From assembly GCA_900100475.1 (NCBI GenBank), contig FMTU01000005.1, forward strand, positions 186,001 to 250,000: a DNA stretch of 64,000 nucleotides, written 5' to 3'. Both the position numbers and the translations under genes were made by a program. The notes under the pieces were generated by a model that did no database searches, had not been told where the DNA came from, and saw only the letters and a program-made list of their open reading frames with translations. Below, in pieces: positions 1 to 10,781 of this stretch; the first letter of the stretch is position 1; the number at the start of each line of letters is the position of its first letter. Source of the DNA: Sphingobium faniae. Lineage in GTDB: Bacteria; Pseudomonadota; Alphaproteobacteria; Sphingomonadales; Sphingomonadaceae.

Positions 1-1
1 C

Positions 2-1846
2 CGCACGGCGACGAGCGCGGGCACGGGCATCGCCTATTCCGAATTCCGTTCCAAGGTGCAGGAAGGGCAGGTGAAGGATGTCGCCATCGCGCCCGACCGC
101 ATTTCCGGCACTTTGTCGAGCGGCCAGAAATTCAGCACCGTTCCGGTCAACGATCCGGGCCTCACCGGCCTGCTGGATGACTATAACGTCAAATATTCCG
201 GCCAGCCGGAGGAACAGCCCAGCTTCTGGATGATCCTGATCTACCAGTCGCTGCCGTTCCTGCTGATCCTGGGCATCGCCTTCTTCGTGCTGCGCCAGAT
301 GCAGAAAGGCGGCGGCGCGGGCGGCGCGATGGGCTTTGGCAAGTCGAAGGCCAAGCTGCTCACCGAAAAACATGGCAAAGTCACTTTCGATGACGTCGCG
401 GGCATCGACGAGGCGCGCGAGGAACTGCAGGAAATCGTCGAGTTCCTGAAAGACCCCACCAAGTTCGCGCGCCTGGGCGGCAAGATCCCGAAGGGCGCGC
501 TGCTGGTCGGTTCGCCCGGCACCGGCAAGACCCTGCTCGCCCGCGCCATCGCGGGGGAGGCGGGCGTGCCCTTCTTCACCATTTCCGGTTCCGATTTCGT
601 CGAAATGTTCGTCGGCGTCGGCGCGAGCCGGGTGCGCGACATGTTCGAGCAGGCGAAGAAGAATTCGCCCTGCATCGTCTTCATCGACGAAATCGACGCG
701 GTCGGCCGTCATCGCGGCGCGGGCCTTGGCAATGGCAATGACGAGCGCGAGCAGACGCTGAACCAGCTTCTGGTCGAGATGGACGGCTTTGAATCGAACG
801 AGGGCATCATCATCGTCGCGGCCACCAACCGCCCCGACGTGCTCGATCCCGCGCTGCTGCGTCCGGGCCGGTTCGACCGGCAGGTCGTGGTGCCGCGCCC
901 CGACATAGAAGGGCGCGAGAAGATCCTTGCCGTCCACATGAAGAAGGTGCCGCTGGCCCCCGACGTCAATCCCCGCGTCATCGCGCGCGGCACACCGGGT
1001 TTTTCCGGCGCGGACCTTGCCAACCTCGTCAATGAGGCCGCGTTGATGGCCGCGCGCCGGGGCAAGCGCCTCGTCGCCATGGACGAGTTCGAGGCGGCCA
1101 AGGACAAGGTCATGATGGGCAGCGAGCGCCGCTCCATGGTCATGACTGAGGACGAGAAGAAGATGACCGCCTATCATGAGGCGGGCCACGCCATCGTCGC
1201 GGTCCATGAACCCGCGTCCGACCCGATCCACAAGGCGACGATCATCCCGCGCGGCCGTGCGCTGGGCATGGTGATGCGCCTGCCGGAGCGGGACAGCTAC
1301 AGCTATCATCGCGACAAGATGCATGCGAACATGGCCGTCGCCATGGGCGGGCGCGTCGCCGAGGAGATCATCTTCGGCTATGACAAGGTGTCGTCGGGCG
1401 CTTCGGGCGACATCCAATATGCGACCAAGCTCGCTCGTGACATGGTCACGCAATGGGGCATGTCGGACGAACTGGGACCGCTGCAATATGAGGAGCAGCA
1501 GGGCGAAACCTTTCTCGGCTATTCGCAGAGCCAGCGCGTCCATATGTCGGACGAGACGGCCAAGCTGATCGACAAGGAAATTCGCGGTCTGGTCGAACAG
1601 GGCTATTCCCGGGCGCAGGAAGTGCTGAAAGGGCATGAGGACCAGTTGCACCTGCTCGCCAATGCGATGCTGGAATATGAGACGCTTTCGGGCGAAGAGA
1701 TCAAGACACTGCTCGACAAGGGAGAGATCACCCGCGACGACGGCACTACGATCAAGCCTTCGGCAATCCCGGTGGCCGGTTCCTCCATCCCCAAGACGCG
1801 CAAGCGCAAGGGACCGTTCGGCGACCCGTCCCCCGCCGGGGCGTGA
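2..1846 (+). CDS. ftsH: ATP-dependent zinc metalloprotease FtsH (5' end missing)
   Basis: Membrane-bound AAA+ protease that degrades misfolded membrane proteins and selected regulators. The reading frame is open from base 2, so the N-terminus and first membrane helix lie outside the window. Visible in order: part of the periplasmic domain ([13 protein letters not shown]), a second membrane helix at about 235-295, Walker A GSPGTGKT near 508-533, Walker [10 protein letters not shown] near 680, the second region of homology ending RPGRFDR, and the zinc site HEAGH near 1174-1188. The Walker A carries Ser where many FtsH proteins have Pro (GPPGTGKT), a mild change. The C-terminal tail is short, basic and Pro-rich. 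A strong hairpin terminator follows. Family assignment is certain. Confidence 0.98.
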   Translation, partial: RTATSAGTGIAYSEFRSKVQEGQVKDVAIAPDRISGTLSSGQKFSTVPVNDPGLTGLLDDYNVKYSGQPEEQPSFWMILIYQSLPFLLILGIAFFVLRQMQKGGGAGGAMGFGKSKAKLLTEKHGKVTFDDVAGIDEAREELQEIVEFLKDPTKFARLGGKIPKGALLVGSPGTGKTLLARAIAGEAGVPFFTISGSDFVEMFVGVGASRVRDMFEQAKKNSPCIVFIDEIDAVGRHRGAGLGNGNDEREQTLNQLLVEMDGFESNEGIIIVAATNRPDVLDPALLRPGRFDRQVVVPRPDIEGREKILAVHMKKVPLAPDVNPRVIARGTPGFSGADLANLVNEAALMAARRGKRLVAMDEFEAAKDKVMMGSERRSMVMTEDEKKMTAYHEAGHAIVAVHEPASDPIHKATIIPRGRALGMVMRLPERDSYSYHRDKMHANMAVAMGGRVAEEIIFGYDKVSSGASGDIQYATKLARDMVTQWGMSDELGPLQYEEQQGETFLGYSQSQRVHMSDETAKLIDKEIRGLVEQGYSRAQEVLKGHEDQLHLLANAMLEYETLSGEEIKTLLDKGEITRDDGTTIKPSAIPVAGSSIPKTRKRKGPFGDPSPAGA

Positions 1847-1870
1847 TGGCCAGCGGATGATGAAAGGAGA

Positions 1871-1899
1871 GGCGCGGCGATTTCCGCGCCTTTCTTTTT
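1871..1899 (+). terminator. Rho-independent terminator of ftsH
   Basis: Perfect 7-bp stem GGCGCGG/CCGCGCC (1871-1877 with 1884-1890), 6-nt loop, followed by TTTCTTTTT. It begins 24 bases after the ftsH stop codon. Confidence 0.9.
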
Positions 1900-1935
1900 G
1901 AGCGGCCGGTTTCCGGCAGAAACGGACTCCGATAG

Positions 1936-3531
<1,596 letters not shown>

Positions 3532-3543
3532 GGATTGCGCGGC

Positions 3544-4719
3544 ATGACGCCGTCCGCCCGCGTCCAGGCCGCTATCGAACTGCTGGACGCCATTATCGCC
3601 TCCGCCCGCGATGGCGGCCCGGCGGCGGATACGCTGATTGCCCGCTATTTCAAGGAACGGCGCTATGCCGGATCGCGTGACCGCCGGGCCGTACGCGACC
3701 ATGTCTATGACGCGATCCGCCGCGCCGCCGACCGCCCCGAAAACGGCCGCGCCGCCATGCTGGGCCTGGCTTATGCGCGCCCGGAGATTGCCGTCCTGTT
3801 CGACGGATCGGTCCACGGCCCCGCCCCCGTGGAGGAGGGCGAAGCGGCCGCCGAAGCTGGCGTCATTCCCCGCTGGATCGCCCCTTTGCTGGCCGCACCG
3901 GTCGAACAGGATGCCTTGCTGGGCCGCGCCCCGATCGACCTGCGCGTCAACCGGCTCAAGGCCATGGTGGAACAGGTCGCGCCTCTTTTGCCCGATGCCG
4001 CGCCCGTCCCCGGCGTGCCCGGCGCGCTGCGCCTGCCCGAAGGCGCGCCTGTCGAAAAGAGCGAGTCATGGCAGCAGGGTCTCGTCGAAGTGCAGGACGC
4101 AGGCAGCCAGTTGATCGCCGCAGCTTGCGAGGCGAGGCCCGGCCAGACGATCGTCGACCTGTGCGCCGGGGCGGGCGGCAAGACGCTGGCGCTGGCCGCC
4201 GCAATGGAGGGCGAGGGCCTGCTGATCGCCGCCGACACCATCCGTTCCCGCCTTGCCCGCCTGTCTCCTCGCGCCGAACGGGCCGGGGCGACGTTCATCC
4301 AGACGCTCCTGCTGGATCAGGGGCATGAGGGCCGCGCGCTGGAAAGTCTGTATGGCCGGGTCGATGTCGTGCTGGTCGACGCCCCCTGTTCCGGCACCGG
4401 TACATGGCGGCGCAACCCGGAAGCGCGCTGGCGGCTGACGCAGGCGCGGCTCGACAGGCTGGTGCAGGAACAGGCCCGCATCCTCGATTTCGCCGCGCCG
4501 CTGCTGGCGCCTGGCGGCGCTCTGATCTATGCCACCTGCGCGTTGACGGACAAGGAGGGGCGGGGTCAGGTGGAAACATTCCTGCAACGGCATGACGGCT
4601 GGATCGCGGAACCCATCGCCCTGCCGCTCGGCCGCGCGCATGGTCCAGGCTGGCTGCTGACGCCGGGACATGACGGGACGGACGGTTTCTATTTCGCCCG
4701 ACTGCGCCGCCGCCCGTGA
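3544..4719 (+). CDS. rsmB: RsmB/NOP family 16S rRNA (cytosine-C5)-methyltransferase
   Basis: SAM-dependent m5C methyltransferase of the RsmB (Fmu/Sun) class. 391 aa. The N-terminal helical NusB-like part is shortened (about residues 1-130), followed by a class I methyltransferase core: motif [11 protein letters not shown], motif [16 protein letters not shown] with its conserved Pro-Cys, and motif [13 protein letters not shown] containing the catalytic Cys. The ATG start has AGGA nine bases upstream, partly inside the guaB stop codon; a TTG at 3535 is possible. Substrate C967 is inferred from family membership; the short N-domain means other rRNA m5C sites cannot be excluded. Confidence 0.87.
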   Translation: MTPSARVQAAIELLDAIIASARDGGPAADTLIARYFKERRYAGSRDRRAVRDHVYDAIRRAADRPENGRAAMLGLAYARPEIAVLFDGSVHGPAPVEEGEAAAEAGVIPRWIAPLLAAPVEQDALLGRAPIDLRVNRLKAMVEQVAPLLPDAAPVPGVPGALRLPEGAPVEKSESWQQGLVEVQDAGSQLIAAACEARPGQTIVDLCAGAGGKTLALAAAMEGEGLLIAADTIRSRLARLSPRAERAGATFIQTLLLDQGHEGRALESLYGRVDVVLVDAPCSGTGTWRRNPEARWRLTQARLDRLVQEQARILDFAAPLLAPGGALIYATCALTDKEGRGQVETFLQRHDGWIAEPIALPLGRAHGPGWLLTPGHDGTDGFYFARLRRRP

Positions 4720-4796
4720 AAGAGACAATGGACAAGCGCCCGCAAAATGGCGAGACTTGGCCCGAAGCAACGCCTGAAACATGGCTGGAGACATTG

Positions 4797-5315
4797 ATGC
4801 GTTTTACCCCTGCCTCGATTGCCCTTGCCGTCGTGCTGACGACTGTGTCCAGCGCGGGCATGACCCAGCGCCCCGATACGCAGATCGACCCGCGCTCGAT
4901 AGAATGGCAGCATGCGGGCGAAGCGGCGCGCAAGGCGGGCAATCTGGACGGCGCCAACGATGCGCTGGAAAGCGCGCTCGCGGTCGATCCCCGCAATCGC
5001 GCGGCCTATATCGAACTGGCGCAGGTGGCGCGGGCGCAGGGGCTGCAGGGCAAGGCCATCCGCCTTTATAATGAAGCGCTGCTGCTCGACCCGGCCGATG
5101 TCGGCGCGCTGGTGGGGCAAGGCGAAGCGATGGTGGAAAAGGGCGCGATCGCCAAGGCGAAGGAAAATCTGACGCAGGCGCAAAAGCTGTGCCGCGCGGA
5201 TTGCACGGGCGTGGGCCAGCTTGCCGCCGCGATCGAGAAAGGCCCGCCCGCCACGGTGCTGAGCGCCAAGGAAGAAGTGATCGCGCCGAAGGCCGCGCCG
5301 ACCGAAACGCCCTGA
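4797..5315 (+). CDS. Exported TPR-repeat protein
   Basis: 172 aa. The chosen ATG (after GGAGACATTG) starts a signal peptide ([20 protein letters not shown]), arguing against the in-frame GTG at 4716 and ATG at 4728, which would bury it 23-27 residues inside. The mature part has at least two tetratricopeptide-like helical pairs: [26 protein letters not shown], then [12 protein letters not shown]...[13 protein letters not shown]. Likely periplasmic scaffold or adaptor; the partner is unknown. It lies 77 bases after rsmB on the same strand and may share its transcript. Confidence 0.75.
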   Translation: MRFTPASIALAVVLTTVSSAGMTQRPDTQIDPRSIEWQHAGEAARKAGNLDGANDALESALAVDPRNRAAYIELAQVARAQGLQGKAIRLYNEALLLDPADVGALVGQGEAMVEKGAIAKAKENLTQAQKLCRADCTGVGQLAAAIEKGPPATVLSAKEEVIAPKAAPTETP

Positions 5316-5358
5316 TCCGCCCGATGATTGCCGGTCGCGAGGCGTTTCGGACCGCATG

Positions 5359-5498
5359 ATCGTCGGTGTGACCGGCGAGAAACTCCCGGCGAGCGGTGCG
5401 CTTCCGAAGTCGAGGTTGGGCGCGTTGATGATGCAGTCATTCTCCACCGTCAGCTCGACGTTGATCCGCACCGCTGTGCCGCTTCCCCAGTCGAACAC
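5359..5498 (-). pseudogene. Fragment resembling an SCPU (spore coat protein U) domain
   Basis: Read on the minus strand, about 46 codons give VRINVELTVENDCIINAPNLDFGSAPLAG in two conserved-looking blocks, then SFSPVTPTI. The pattern of beta-strand, Cys and LDFG is that of the first strands of SCPU domains (fimbria-like secreted subunits). After TPTI the resemblance stops although the frame stays open into antisense of the TPR gene. There is no signal peptide or ribosome site upstream. It reads as a truncated remnant; resemblance is from motif memory only. Confidence 0.4.
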
Positions 5499-5516
5499 CG
5501 GACCGCCGCGCTCTGT

Positions 5517-5816
5517 CTATAACAGCCCCGCCGCGCGGAAGCTGAAGCGGTCGTTTCGCGCGTCGATCACATGATCCGCCAGAATGATGTCGAGCGGGCG
5601 GAGGTGGCGGCAAAGCGCACGGGTGAGCGCGATGTCGGACGGGCGCAACTGAGCCATTCTTTCCTTCCTGCGCCGTTGATGGAGCGCCAGCCAGCGACTC
5701 CTGCATTGCAGCAATTGCCTTGCGGTGGCGCGCCAGTCTTCTCCTGGAGGCAATCGGTGTAGAGGACGCCATTGTTCGTCCAATATCACCAGTTCGATTT
5801 CCACGTCCCTGTCCAT
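5517..5816 (-). CDS. RadC/JAB-like small protein lacking the metal motif
   Basis: 99 aa. The C-terminal pattern PSDIALTRAL...LRPLDIILADHVI...FSFRAAGLL matches the end of RadC-type JAB domains (PSxxDIxLTxxL, DHxI, FSFxExGLL), and VEIELVILDEQWRPL fits the first strand. The JAMM signature HNHPSGD expected near residue 46 is replaced by HQRRRKERM: only the first His is kept. The RadC N-terminal helical domain is absent. The ATG follows an in-frame stop by 13 codons and has no clear Shine-Dalgarno, so this may be a decaying gene or a non-enzymatic derivative. It is divergent from thyA. Confidence 0.55.
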   Translation of the reverse strand: MDRDVEIELVILDEQWRPLHRLPPGEDWRATARQLLQCRSRWLALHQRRRKERMAQLRPSDIALTRALCRHLRPLDIILADHVIDARNDRFSFRAAGLL

Positions 5817-5979
5817 CGGGGAATAGTGCCGTCGCCGGGCAGGGCGGGGCTATGGGAATCCCGTCCGTTCCGCTCTCGGCTCTCTCCATTCTGGAGATAT
5901 CCTTCTCCGTTGGCGCGCTGGGCCTGCTGGGCTAGAGGCGGAATATCGGATTCTCCGATCCGTCAGAAAGGCCGCCGCT

Positions 5980-6915
5980 TTGACCGATCACGTCCCACAT
6001 TATGAGCAGCAATATCTGGACCTGATGCGCCGCGTGTGGACGCAGGGCGATGAGCGGATCGACCGCACCGGCGTGGGCACGCGTTCCATATTGGGGGCGA
6101 TGATGCGCTTTTCGCTTGCCGGAGATCATGTGCCGTTGCTCACCACCAAGCGGGTCTATTGGAAGGTCGCGGCGCGGGAGATGCTGTGGTTCCTGACCGG
6201 CGACACCAATATCCGCGAACTGGTGCGGCAGGGGGTGCATATCTGGACCGACTGGCCGCTCGACGCCTATCGCAAGGCGACGGGGGAAGAGATCGGCCGT
6301 GACGTCTTCGAGCAGCGGATCATCGAGGATGCCGATTTTGCGGCGCGTTGGGGCGATCTGGGGCCGGTCTATGGCGCGCAATGGGTGAACTGGCCGCTTT
6401 ATGAGCCTGCGGGGGATGGCCTCTACCGCCGGGCGGAAAAGGGGCGGAACCAGATCGCCGAACTGGTCGAGGCGATGCGCAGGACGCCGGGGTCGCGCCG
6501 GTTGCTTTTCACCGGCTGGAACGTGGCGGAAGTGCCGCGCATGGCGCTGCCGCCCTGCCACATGACCTATCAGTTTCAGGTGGCGGACGGGCGGCTCAAT
6601 GGCCTGCTGTTTCAGCGCAGTTGCGATCTGGGGCTGGGCTTTGCGTTCAATATCTTCGGTCTGTCGATGATCACCCGGATGCTGGCTCAGCAATGCGAGC
6701 TGGAGCCGGGCGAAGCGGTCTGGCAGGGCGGGGACGTGCATCTTTACCTCAACCACGCGGCACTGGTGGAGGAGCAATTGAGCCGGACTCCGTCGGGCGC
6801 GCCGAAGTTGCGGATCAATCGGCGGCCTTCGAGCATTTTCGACTATGGGATCGAGGATTTCGAAGTGCAGGATTATGCGCCGCAATCCCCTATCGCCGCG
6901 CCGGTGGCGGTGTGA
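5980..6915 (+). CDS. thyA: Thymidylate synthase
   Basis: Converts dUMP to dTMP with 5,10-methylene-THF. 311 aa, the longer form with an insertion (about residues 85-135) relative to the 264-aa enterobacterial type. The TTG at 5980 is chosen: AGAAAGG lies about nine bases upstream and the conserved N-terminal YEQQYLDLMRRV follows; the next in-frame ATG would fall inside that block. Active-site Cys193 is in ALPPCHMTYQF; the dUMP-binding RRLLF and the RSCDLGLGFAFN block are intact, as is DVHLYLNH. Confidence 0.97.
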   Translation: MTDHVPHYEQQYLDLMRRVWTQGDERIDRTGVGTRSILGAMMRFSLAGDHVPLLTTKRVYWKVAAREMLWFLTGDTNIRELVRQGVHIWTDWPLDAYRKATGEEIGRDVFEQRIIEDADFAARWGDLGPVYGAQWVNWPLYEPAGDGLYRRAEKGRNQIAELVEAMRRTPGSRRLLFTGWNVAEVPRMALPPCHMTYQFQVADGRLNGLLFQRSCDLGLGFAFNIFGLSMITRMLAQQCELEPGEAVWQGGDVHLYLNHAALVEEQLSRTPSGAPKLRINRRPSSIFDYGIEDFEVQDYAPQSPIAAPVAV

Positions 6916-6985
6916 GGCGGCGAGGGGCTGACATATCCGGATAGCAGCCCCTTGTCTTTTTTCGGCGTTGAAATATAATAACTGT

Positions 6986-7001
6986 AATAAGTAATATTAT
7001 T
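6986..7001. promoter_or_regulatory. AT-rich inverted repeat upstream of the bkd operon
   Basis: AATAA-N6-TTATT lies in a short AT-rich stretch (6970-7001) that contrasts with the GC-rich surroundings and ends 22 bases before the E1alpha ATG. It could be part of the promoter or a site for an Lrp/BkdR-type regulator; no such regulator gene is in the window. Confidence 0.3.
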
Positions 7002-7023
7002 GCAACGCGTAAAAGGAGGCGGG

Positions 7024-8319
7024 ATGAGTGATCGGGCAGGACCGGACGCGGGCGAAGGCATGGCGGGACGCAACCTGCCGACCTTGAAGCTGCATGTTCC
7101 CGAGCCGAAATTCCGGCCTGGCGACAGCGTCGATTTTTCCGATTTCGATATTCCCGCGGCAGGCGCGACTCCCCGTCCCGATGAGGCTGTTCAGCCCGGC
7201 GCGATCCGCGACATGGCCTATGGCCTGATCCGCGTTCTGGATGAGGAAGGCGCGGCGGTCGGACCATGGAACCCCGGCCTGCCTGCGGAAACGCTGCTGC
7301 GGATGTTGCGCGCCATGGCGCTGACCCGCGCTTTCGACGCGCGCATGTTCCGCGCCCAGCGGCAGGGCAAGACCAGCTTCTACATGAAGTCCACCGGCGA
7401 GGAGGCCGTGTCGATCGGCGCGGCGCTGGCGCTGGCGCGCGACGATATGTGCTTTCCCAGCTATCGCCAGCAGGGCATATTGATCGCGCGCGGCTGGCCC
7501 ATCGTCGACATGATGAACCAGATTTATTCCAACAAGGGCGACCGGCTGAAAGGACGCCAGCTTCCGATCATGTATTCGGCGCGGGAAGCGGGGTTTTTCT
7601 CGATCTCCGGCAACCTCACCACCCAATATCCACAGGCGGTCGGCTGGGCGATGGCGAGCGCGGCCAAGGGCGATACCCGCATCGCGGCGACCTGGTGCGG
7701 CGAAGGCTCCACGGCGGAAGGCGATTTCCATTCCGCCTGCACCTTCGCCAGTGTTTATCGCGCGCCGGTGATCATGAATATCGTGAATAACCAATGGGCT
7801 ATCAGCAGCTTTTCCGGTTTTGCGGGAGCCGAGGCGACGACCTTCGCCGCGCGCGCCGTGGGCTATGGCATCGCCGGACTGCGCGTCGATGGCAATGACG
7901 TGCTGGCGGTCCATGCCGCGACCCGCTGGGCCGCCGACCGGGCGCGATCCAATGCGGGGCCGACGCTGATCGAGCATTTCACCTATCGCGTGGAGGGGCA
8001 CAGCACCTCCGACGATCCTGGCGCCTATCGTTCGGCGGAGGAAAGCAGCCTCTGGCCGCTGGGCGATCCCATTGCGCGCCTCAAGCAGCATTGCATCCGC
8101 CTCGGCATCTGGGACGAGGATCGTCATGCCGCGATGGACAAGGAACTGGCCGAACTGGTCCGCGACGCCGCGCGCGAGGCGGAGAAGAACGGCATCCTTG
8201 GCCATGGCCTCCATCATCCGATGGAATCCATGTTCGAGGACGTGTTCGAGGAGATGCCCTGGCATCTCAGGGAACAGGAACAGCAGATGCTGGACGAATG
8301 GAAGGCGGCCGGGCTGTGA
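7024..8319 (+). CDS. bkdA1: Branched-chain 2-oxoacid dehydrogenase E1, alpha subunit
   Basis: Thiamine diphosphate-dependent decarboxylating subunit acting on 2-oxo acids of Val, Leu and Ile. 431 aa. The ATG is preceded by AAAGGAGGCGGG, an excellent ribosome site. Features: KTSFYMKSTGEEA substrate region, the TPP motif starting GEGSTAEGDFH and ending NNQWAIS, and the phosphorylation-loop-like HSTSDDPGAYRS near the C-terminus. The N-terminal extension (LPTLKLHVPEPKFRPGD) is typical of bacterial BkdA1 rather than pyruvate E1alpha. It is first of three overlapping or near-abutting genes; E3 is not adjacent. Confidence 0.93.
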   Translation: MSDRAGPDAGEGMAGRNLPTLKLHVPEPKFRPGDSVDFSDFDIPAAGATPRPDEAVQPGAIRDMAYGLIRVLDEEGAAVGPWNPGLPAETLLRMLRAMALTRAFDARMFRAQRQGKTSFYMKSTGEEAVSIGAALALARDDMCFPSYRQQGILIARGWPIVDMMNQIYSNKGDRLKGRQLPIMYSAREAGFFSISGNLTTQYPQAVGWAMASAAKGDTRIAATWCGEGSTAEGDFHSACTFASVYRAPVIMNIVNNQWAISSFSGFAGAEATTFAARAVGYGIAGLRVDGNDVLAVHAATRWAADRARSNAGPTLIEHFTYRVEGHSTSDDPGAYRSAEESSLWPLGDPIARLKQHCIRLGIWDEDRHAAMDKELAELVRDAAREAEKNGILGHGLHHPMESMFEDVFEEMPWHLREQEQQMLDEWKAAGL

Positions 8320-9368
8320 ACGAACTTGCGATCGAAACCGCGCGCGAGGGTGACGTCGCGCAGATGAACATGATCCAGGCGATCAACAGCGCGCTGGATA
8401 TCATGATGGAGCGTGACCCCGACGTGGTCGTGATGGGCGAGGATGTCGGCTATTTCGGCGGCGTCTTTCGCGCGACGGCGGGCCTTCAACAGAAATATGG
8501 CAAGAACCGCGTTTTTGACACGCCCATCACCGAATGCGGCATCATCGGCGTGGCGGTCGGCATGGGGGCCTATGGCCTGCGCCCGGTGCCGGAAATCCAG
8601 TTCGCCGATTATATCTATCCGGCGCTGGACCAGCTTGTGTCCGAAGCGGCGCGGCTGCGCTATCGCTCGGCAGGCGAGTTCATCGCGCCGATGACGGTGC
8701 GCTCGCCCTTTGGCGGGGGTATTTTCGGTGGCCAGACGCACAGCCAGTCGCCCGAAGGCATCTTCACCCATGTGTCGGGCGTCAAGACGGTGATCCCGGC
8801 GACGCCCTATGACGCCAAGGGGCTGCTGATCGCCGCCATCGAGGATAATGATCCGACGCTCTTCTTCGAACCCAAGCGCATCTATAACGGCCCCTTCGAC
8901 GGCCATTATGACACGCCGGCGGTAAGCTGGGCGGGGCATCCGCAGGCGCAGGTGCCGACCGGCTATTATCGCGTGCCCCTGGGGCAGGCGCGGACGGTGC
9001 GGGCGGGCGAGGCGCTCACGATCCTCTGCTATGGCACGATGGTGCATGTGGCGGAGAACACCGTCGCGGCGATGGGCGTGGACGCGGAGATCGTGGATCT
9101 GCGGACGCTGGTTCCGCTCGACATCGAGGCTGTCGAGGCGTCGGTGAAGAAGACCGGCCGCTGCCTGATCATCCATGAAGCGACGCGCACCAGCGGTTTC
9201 GGCTCGGAGCTTTCGGCGCTGGTGCAGGAACGCTGCTTCTATCATCTCGAAGCGCCGGTCGAGCGCGTCACCGGCTTCGACACGCCTTATCCGCATAGTC
9301 TGGAATGGGCCTATTTCCCCGGCCCGGTGCGGATTCGCGAGGCCATCAACAAGATCATGAAGGACTGA
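8316..9368 (+). CDS. bkdA2: Branched-chain 2-oxoacid dehydrogenase E1, beta subunit
   Basis: Second E1 subunit, forming the TPP-binding heterotetramer with the alpha chain. 350 aa from a GTG whose last two bases overlap the upstream TGA, with GGAAGGCGG at a good distance; an ATG at 8364 is a less likely alternative. Conserved blocks: NSALDIMMERDPDVVVMGEDVG, RVFDTPITECGIIG, PEIQFADYIYPALDQ, HSQSPEG, and the C-terminal transketolase-type domain with ATRTSGFGSEL. Translationally coupled to the alpha gene. Confidence 0.94.
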   Translation: MNELAIETAREGDVAQMNMIQAINSALDIMMERDPDVVVMGEDVGYFGGVFRATAGLQQKYGKNRVFDTPITECGIIGVAVGMGAYGLRPVPEIQFADYIYPALDQLVSEAARLRYRSAGEFIAPMTVRSPFGGGIFGGQTHSQSPEGIFTHVSGVKTVIPATPYDAKGLLIAAIEDNDPTLFFEPKRIYNGPFDGHYDTPAVSWAGHPQAQVPTGYYRVPLGQARTVRAGEALTILCYGTMVHVAENTVAAMGVDAEIVDLRTLVPLDIEAVEASVKKTGRCLIIHEATRTSGFGSELSALVQERCFYHLEAPVERVTGFDTPYPHSLEWAYFPGPVRIREAINKIMKD

Positions 9369-9374
9369 GGGGCC

Positions 9375-10679
9375 ATGGCGCTTTTCACATTCAAGCTGCC
9401 CGACATCGGCGAAGGCATTTCCGAGGCGGAGATCGTCGGCTGGCACGTCAAGGTCGGCGACCGGGTGGAGGAAGATCAACCCATCGCCGACATGATGACC
9501 GACAAGGCGACGGTGGAGATGGAAAGTCCGGTCGCGGGCACCGTGGTGCGTCTGGCGGGCGAGCCGGGCGATCAGGTCGCCATCGGCGCCGCGCTGGTGG
9601 AGATCGAGACGGACGGCGAAGGGGAGGGCGTTCCTGCGGCAGAGGCTCCGCCGCCGTCGGAGGAGACTATCGCGGCGGAAACGCCCGGAGAGGCGGTGAT
9701 CGACGAGGCTTTGTCCGTTGAGCAGGCCAGTGTTCCTGCAAAGGCCGGAGTTCAAAGTCCCACGGACAACGCCACGCCCCCTGAACTTTTGCCTTTAAGG
9801 GAGCAGGAGGCGGAAGGGCGGAAGGTTCTTGCCTCTCCCGCCGTTCGCGCGCGGGCCAGGGAACTGGGCGTCGACCTGTCGCAGGTGAAGCATATCGGCG
9901 ATCATATCCGCCACGCCGATCTGGACGCCTATCTGCTCTATGGGGCGGGGCAGGGCTATCATCCGGCGAGCCGTTCCGCGAAGCGCCCGGACGAGACGGT
10001 CAAGGTCATCGGGATGCGCCGCCGCATCGCGGAGAATATGGCCGCGTCGAAGCGACACATCCCGCATTTCACCTATGTCGAGGAAATCGACGTCACCGAA
10101 CTGGAATCTTTGCGCGGGCAACTCAATGACAGCCGGGGCGAGCGTCCGAAACTCACGCTGCTGCCGCTGCTGATCGCGGGCATCTGCCGCACGCTGCCGG
10201 ACTTTCCGATGCTGAACGCGCGCTATGACGATGAGGCGGGCGTGGTGACGCGTCATGGCGCGGTGCATCTGGGGATGGCGACGCAGACCGAAGCCGGGCT
10301 GATGGTGCCTGTCATCCGTGACGCGCAGGATCGCAATATCTGGCAACTGGCGTCGGAAATCCGCCGCCTCGCCGAAGCCGCCCGCGCCGGCAAGGCGAAA
10401 TCGGAGGAATTGAGCGGCTCGACGCTTACCATCACGTCGCTGGGCGCGCTGGGCGGCATCGCCACGACGCCGGTCATCAACCGGCCGGAAGTCGCGATCA
10501 TCGGCCCCAACCGCGTGATCGAGCGTCCGGTATTCCGGGGCAGGGAAGTGGTGGCGGCGAAACTGATGAACCTGTCGATCAGTTGCGATCACCGCGTCGT
10601 GGATGGCTGGGATGCGGCGAGCTTCGTCCAGGCGCTGAAGCAGCGGCTGGAAACACCTGCGCTGTTGTTCGTGGAGTAG
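9375..10679 (+). CDS. bkdB: Branched-chain 2-oxoacid dehydrogenase E2 (lipoamide acyltransferase)
   Basis: Core acyltransferase of the complex. 434 aa: one lipoyl domain (about 1-80, Lys44 in MTDKATVEM the lipoylation site), an Ala/Glu-rich linker, a peripheral subunit-binding domain (about 148-190, VLASPAVRARARELGVDL) and a C-terminal catalytic domain with SCDHRVVDGWDAASF containing the active-site His. The linker near residues 120-130 contains the peptide SVPAKAGVQSP, apparently encoded by an inserted intergenic-type repeat. Starts six bases after the E1beta stop. Confidence 0.94.
   Translation: MALFTFKLPDIGEGISEAEIVGWHVKVGDRVEEDQPIADMMTDKATVEMESPVAGTVVRLAGEPGDQVAIGAALVEIETDGEGEGVPAAEAPPPSEETIAAETPGEAVIDEALSVEQASVPAKAGVQSPTDNATPPELLPLREQEAEGRKVLASPAVRARARELGVDLSQVKHIGDHIRHADLDAYLLYGAGQGYHPASRSAKRPDETVKVIGMRRRIAENMAASKRHIPHFTYVEEIDVTELESLRGQLNDSRGERPKLTLLPLLIAGICRTLPDFPMLNARYDDEAGVVTRHGAVHLGMATQTEAGLMVPVIRDAQDRNIWQLASEIRRLAEAARAGKAKSEELSGSTLTITSLGALGGIATTPVINRPEVAIIGPNRVIERPVFRGREVVAAKLMNLSISCDHRVVDGWDAASFVQALKQRLETPALLFVE
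9731..9760 (+). repeat. Repeat-like palindromic segment inside the E2 linker
   Basis: The segment TTCCTGCAAAGGCCGGAG, followed by TTCAAAG, resembles dispersed palindromic intergenic repeats of sphingomonads and xanthomonads (TTCCTGC-GAAGGCAGGAA type). It is read in frame as VPAKAGVQ in a flexible linker where an insertion would be tolerated. Only one copy is seen in this window, so its repeat nature rests on recollection of such elements. Confidence 0.45.
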
Positions 10680-10781
10680 AGGCCGGGGGTTTGCGATCGC
10701 CGGTTGACCTCGAGCCTTTCTTCGGGGAGGCGCTTATGTCCGCTCCCTGCCCAAAGCCGGTATCAACCTATCGTCGCCCGG

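Noticed and set aside
5066..5440. Minus-strand frame tested as a continuation of the SCPU-like fragment by frameshift
   Set aside because: Neither alternative frame shows the expected SCPU strands after the LDFG block, so a simple frameshift does not restore the domain.
10680..10781. Possible small gene between bkdB and the DUF11-like gene
   Set aside because: Short frames only, no ribosome site and no conserved motif.
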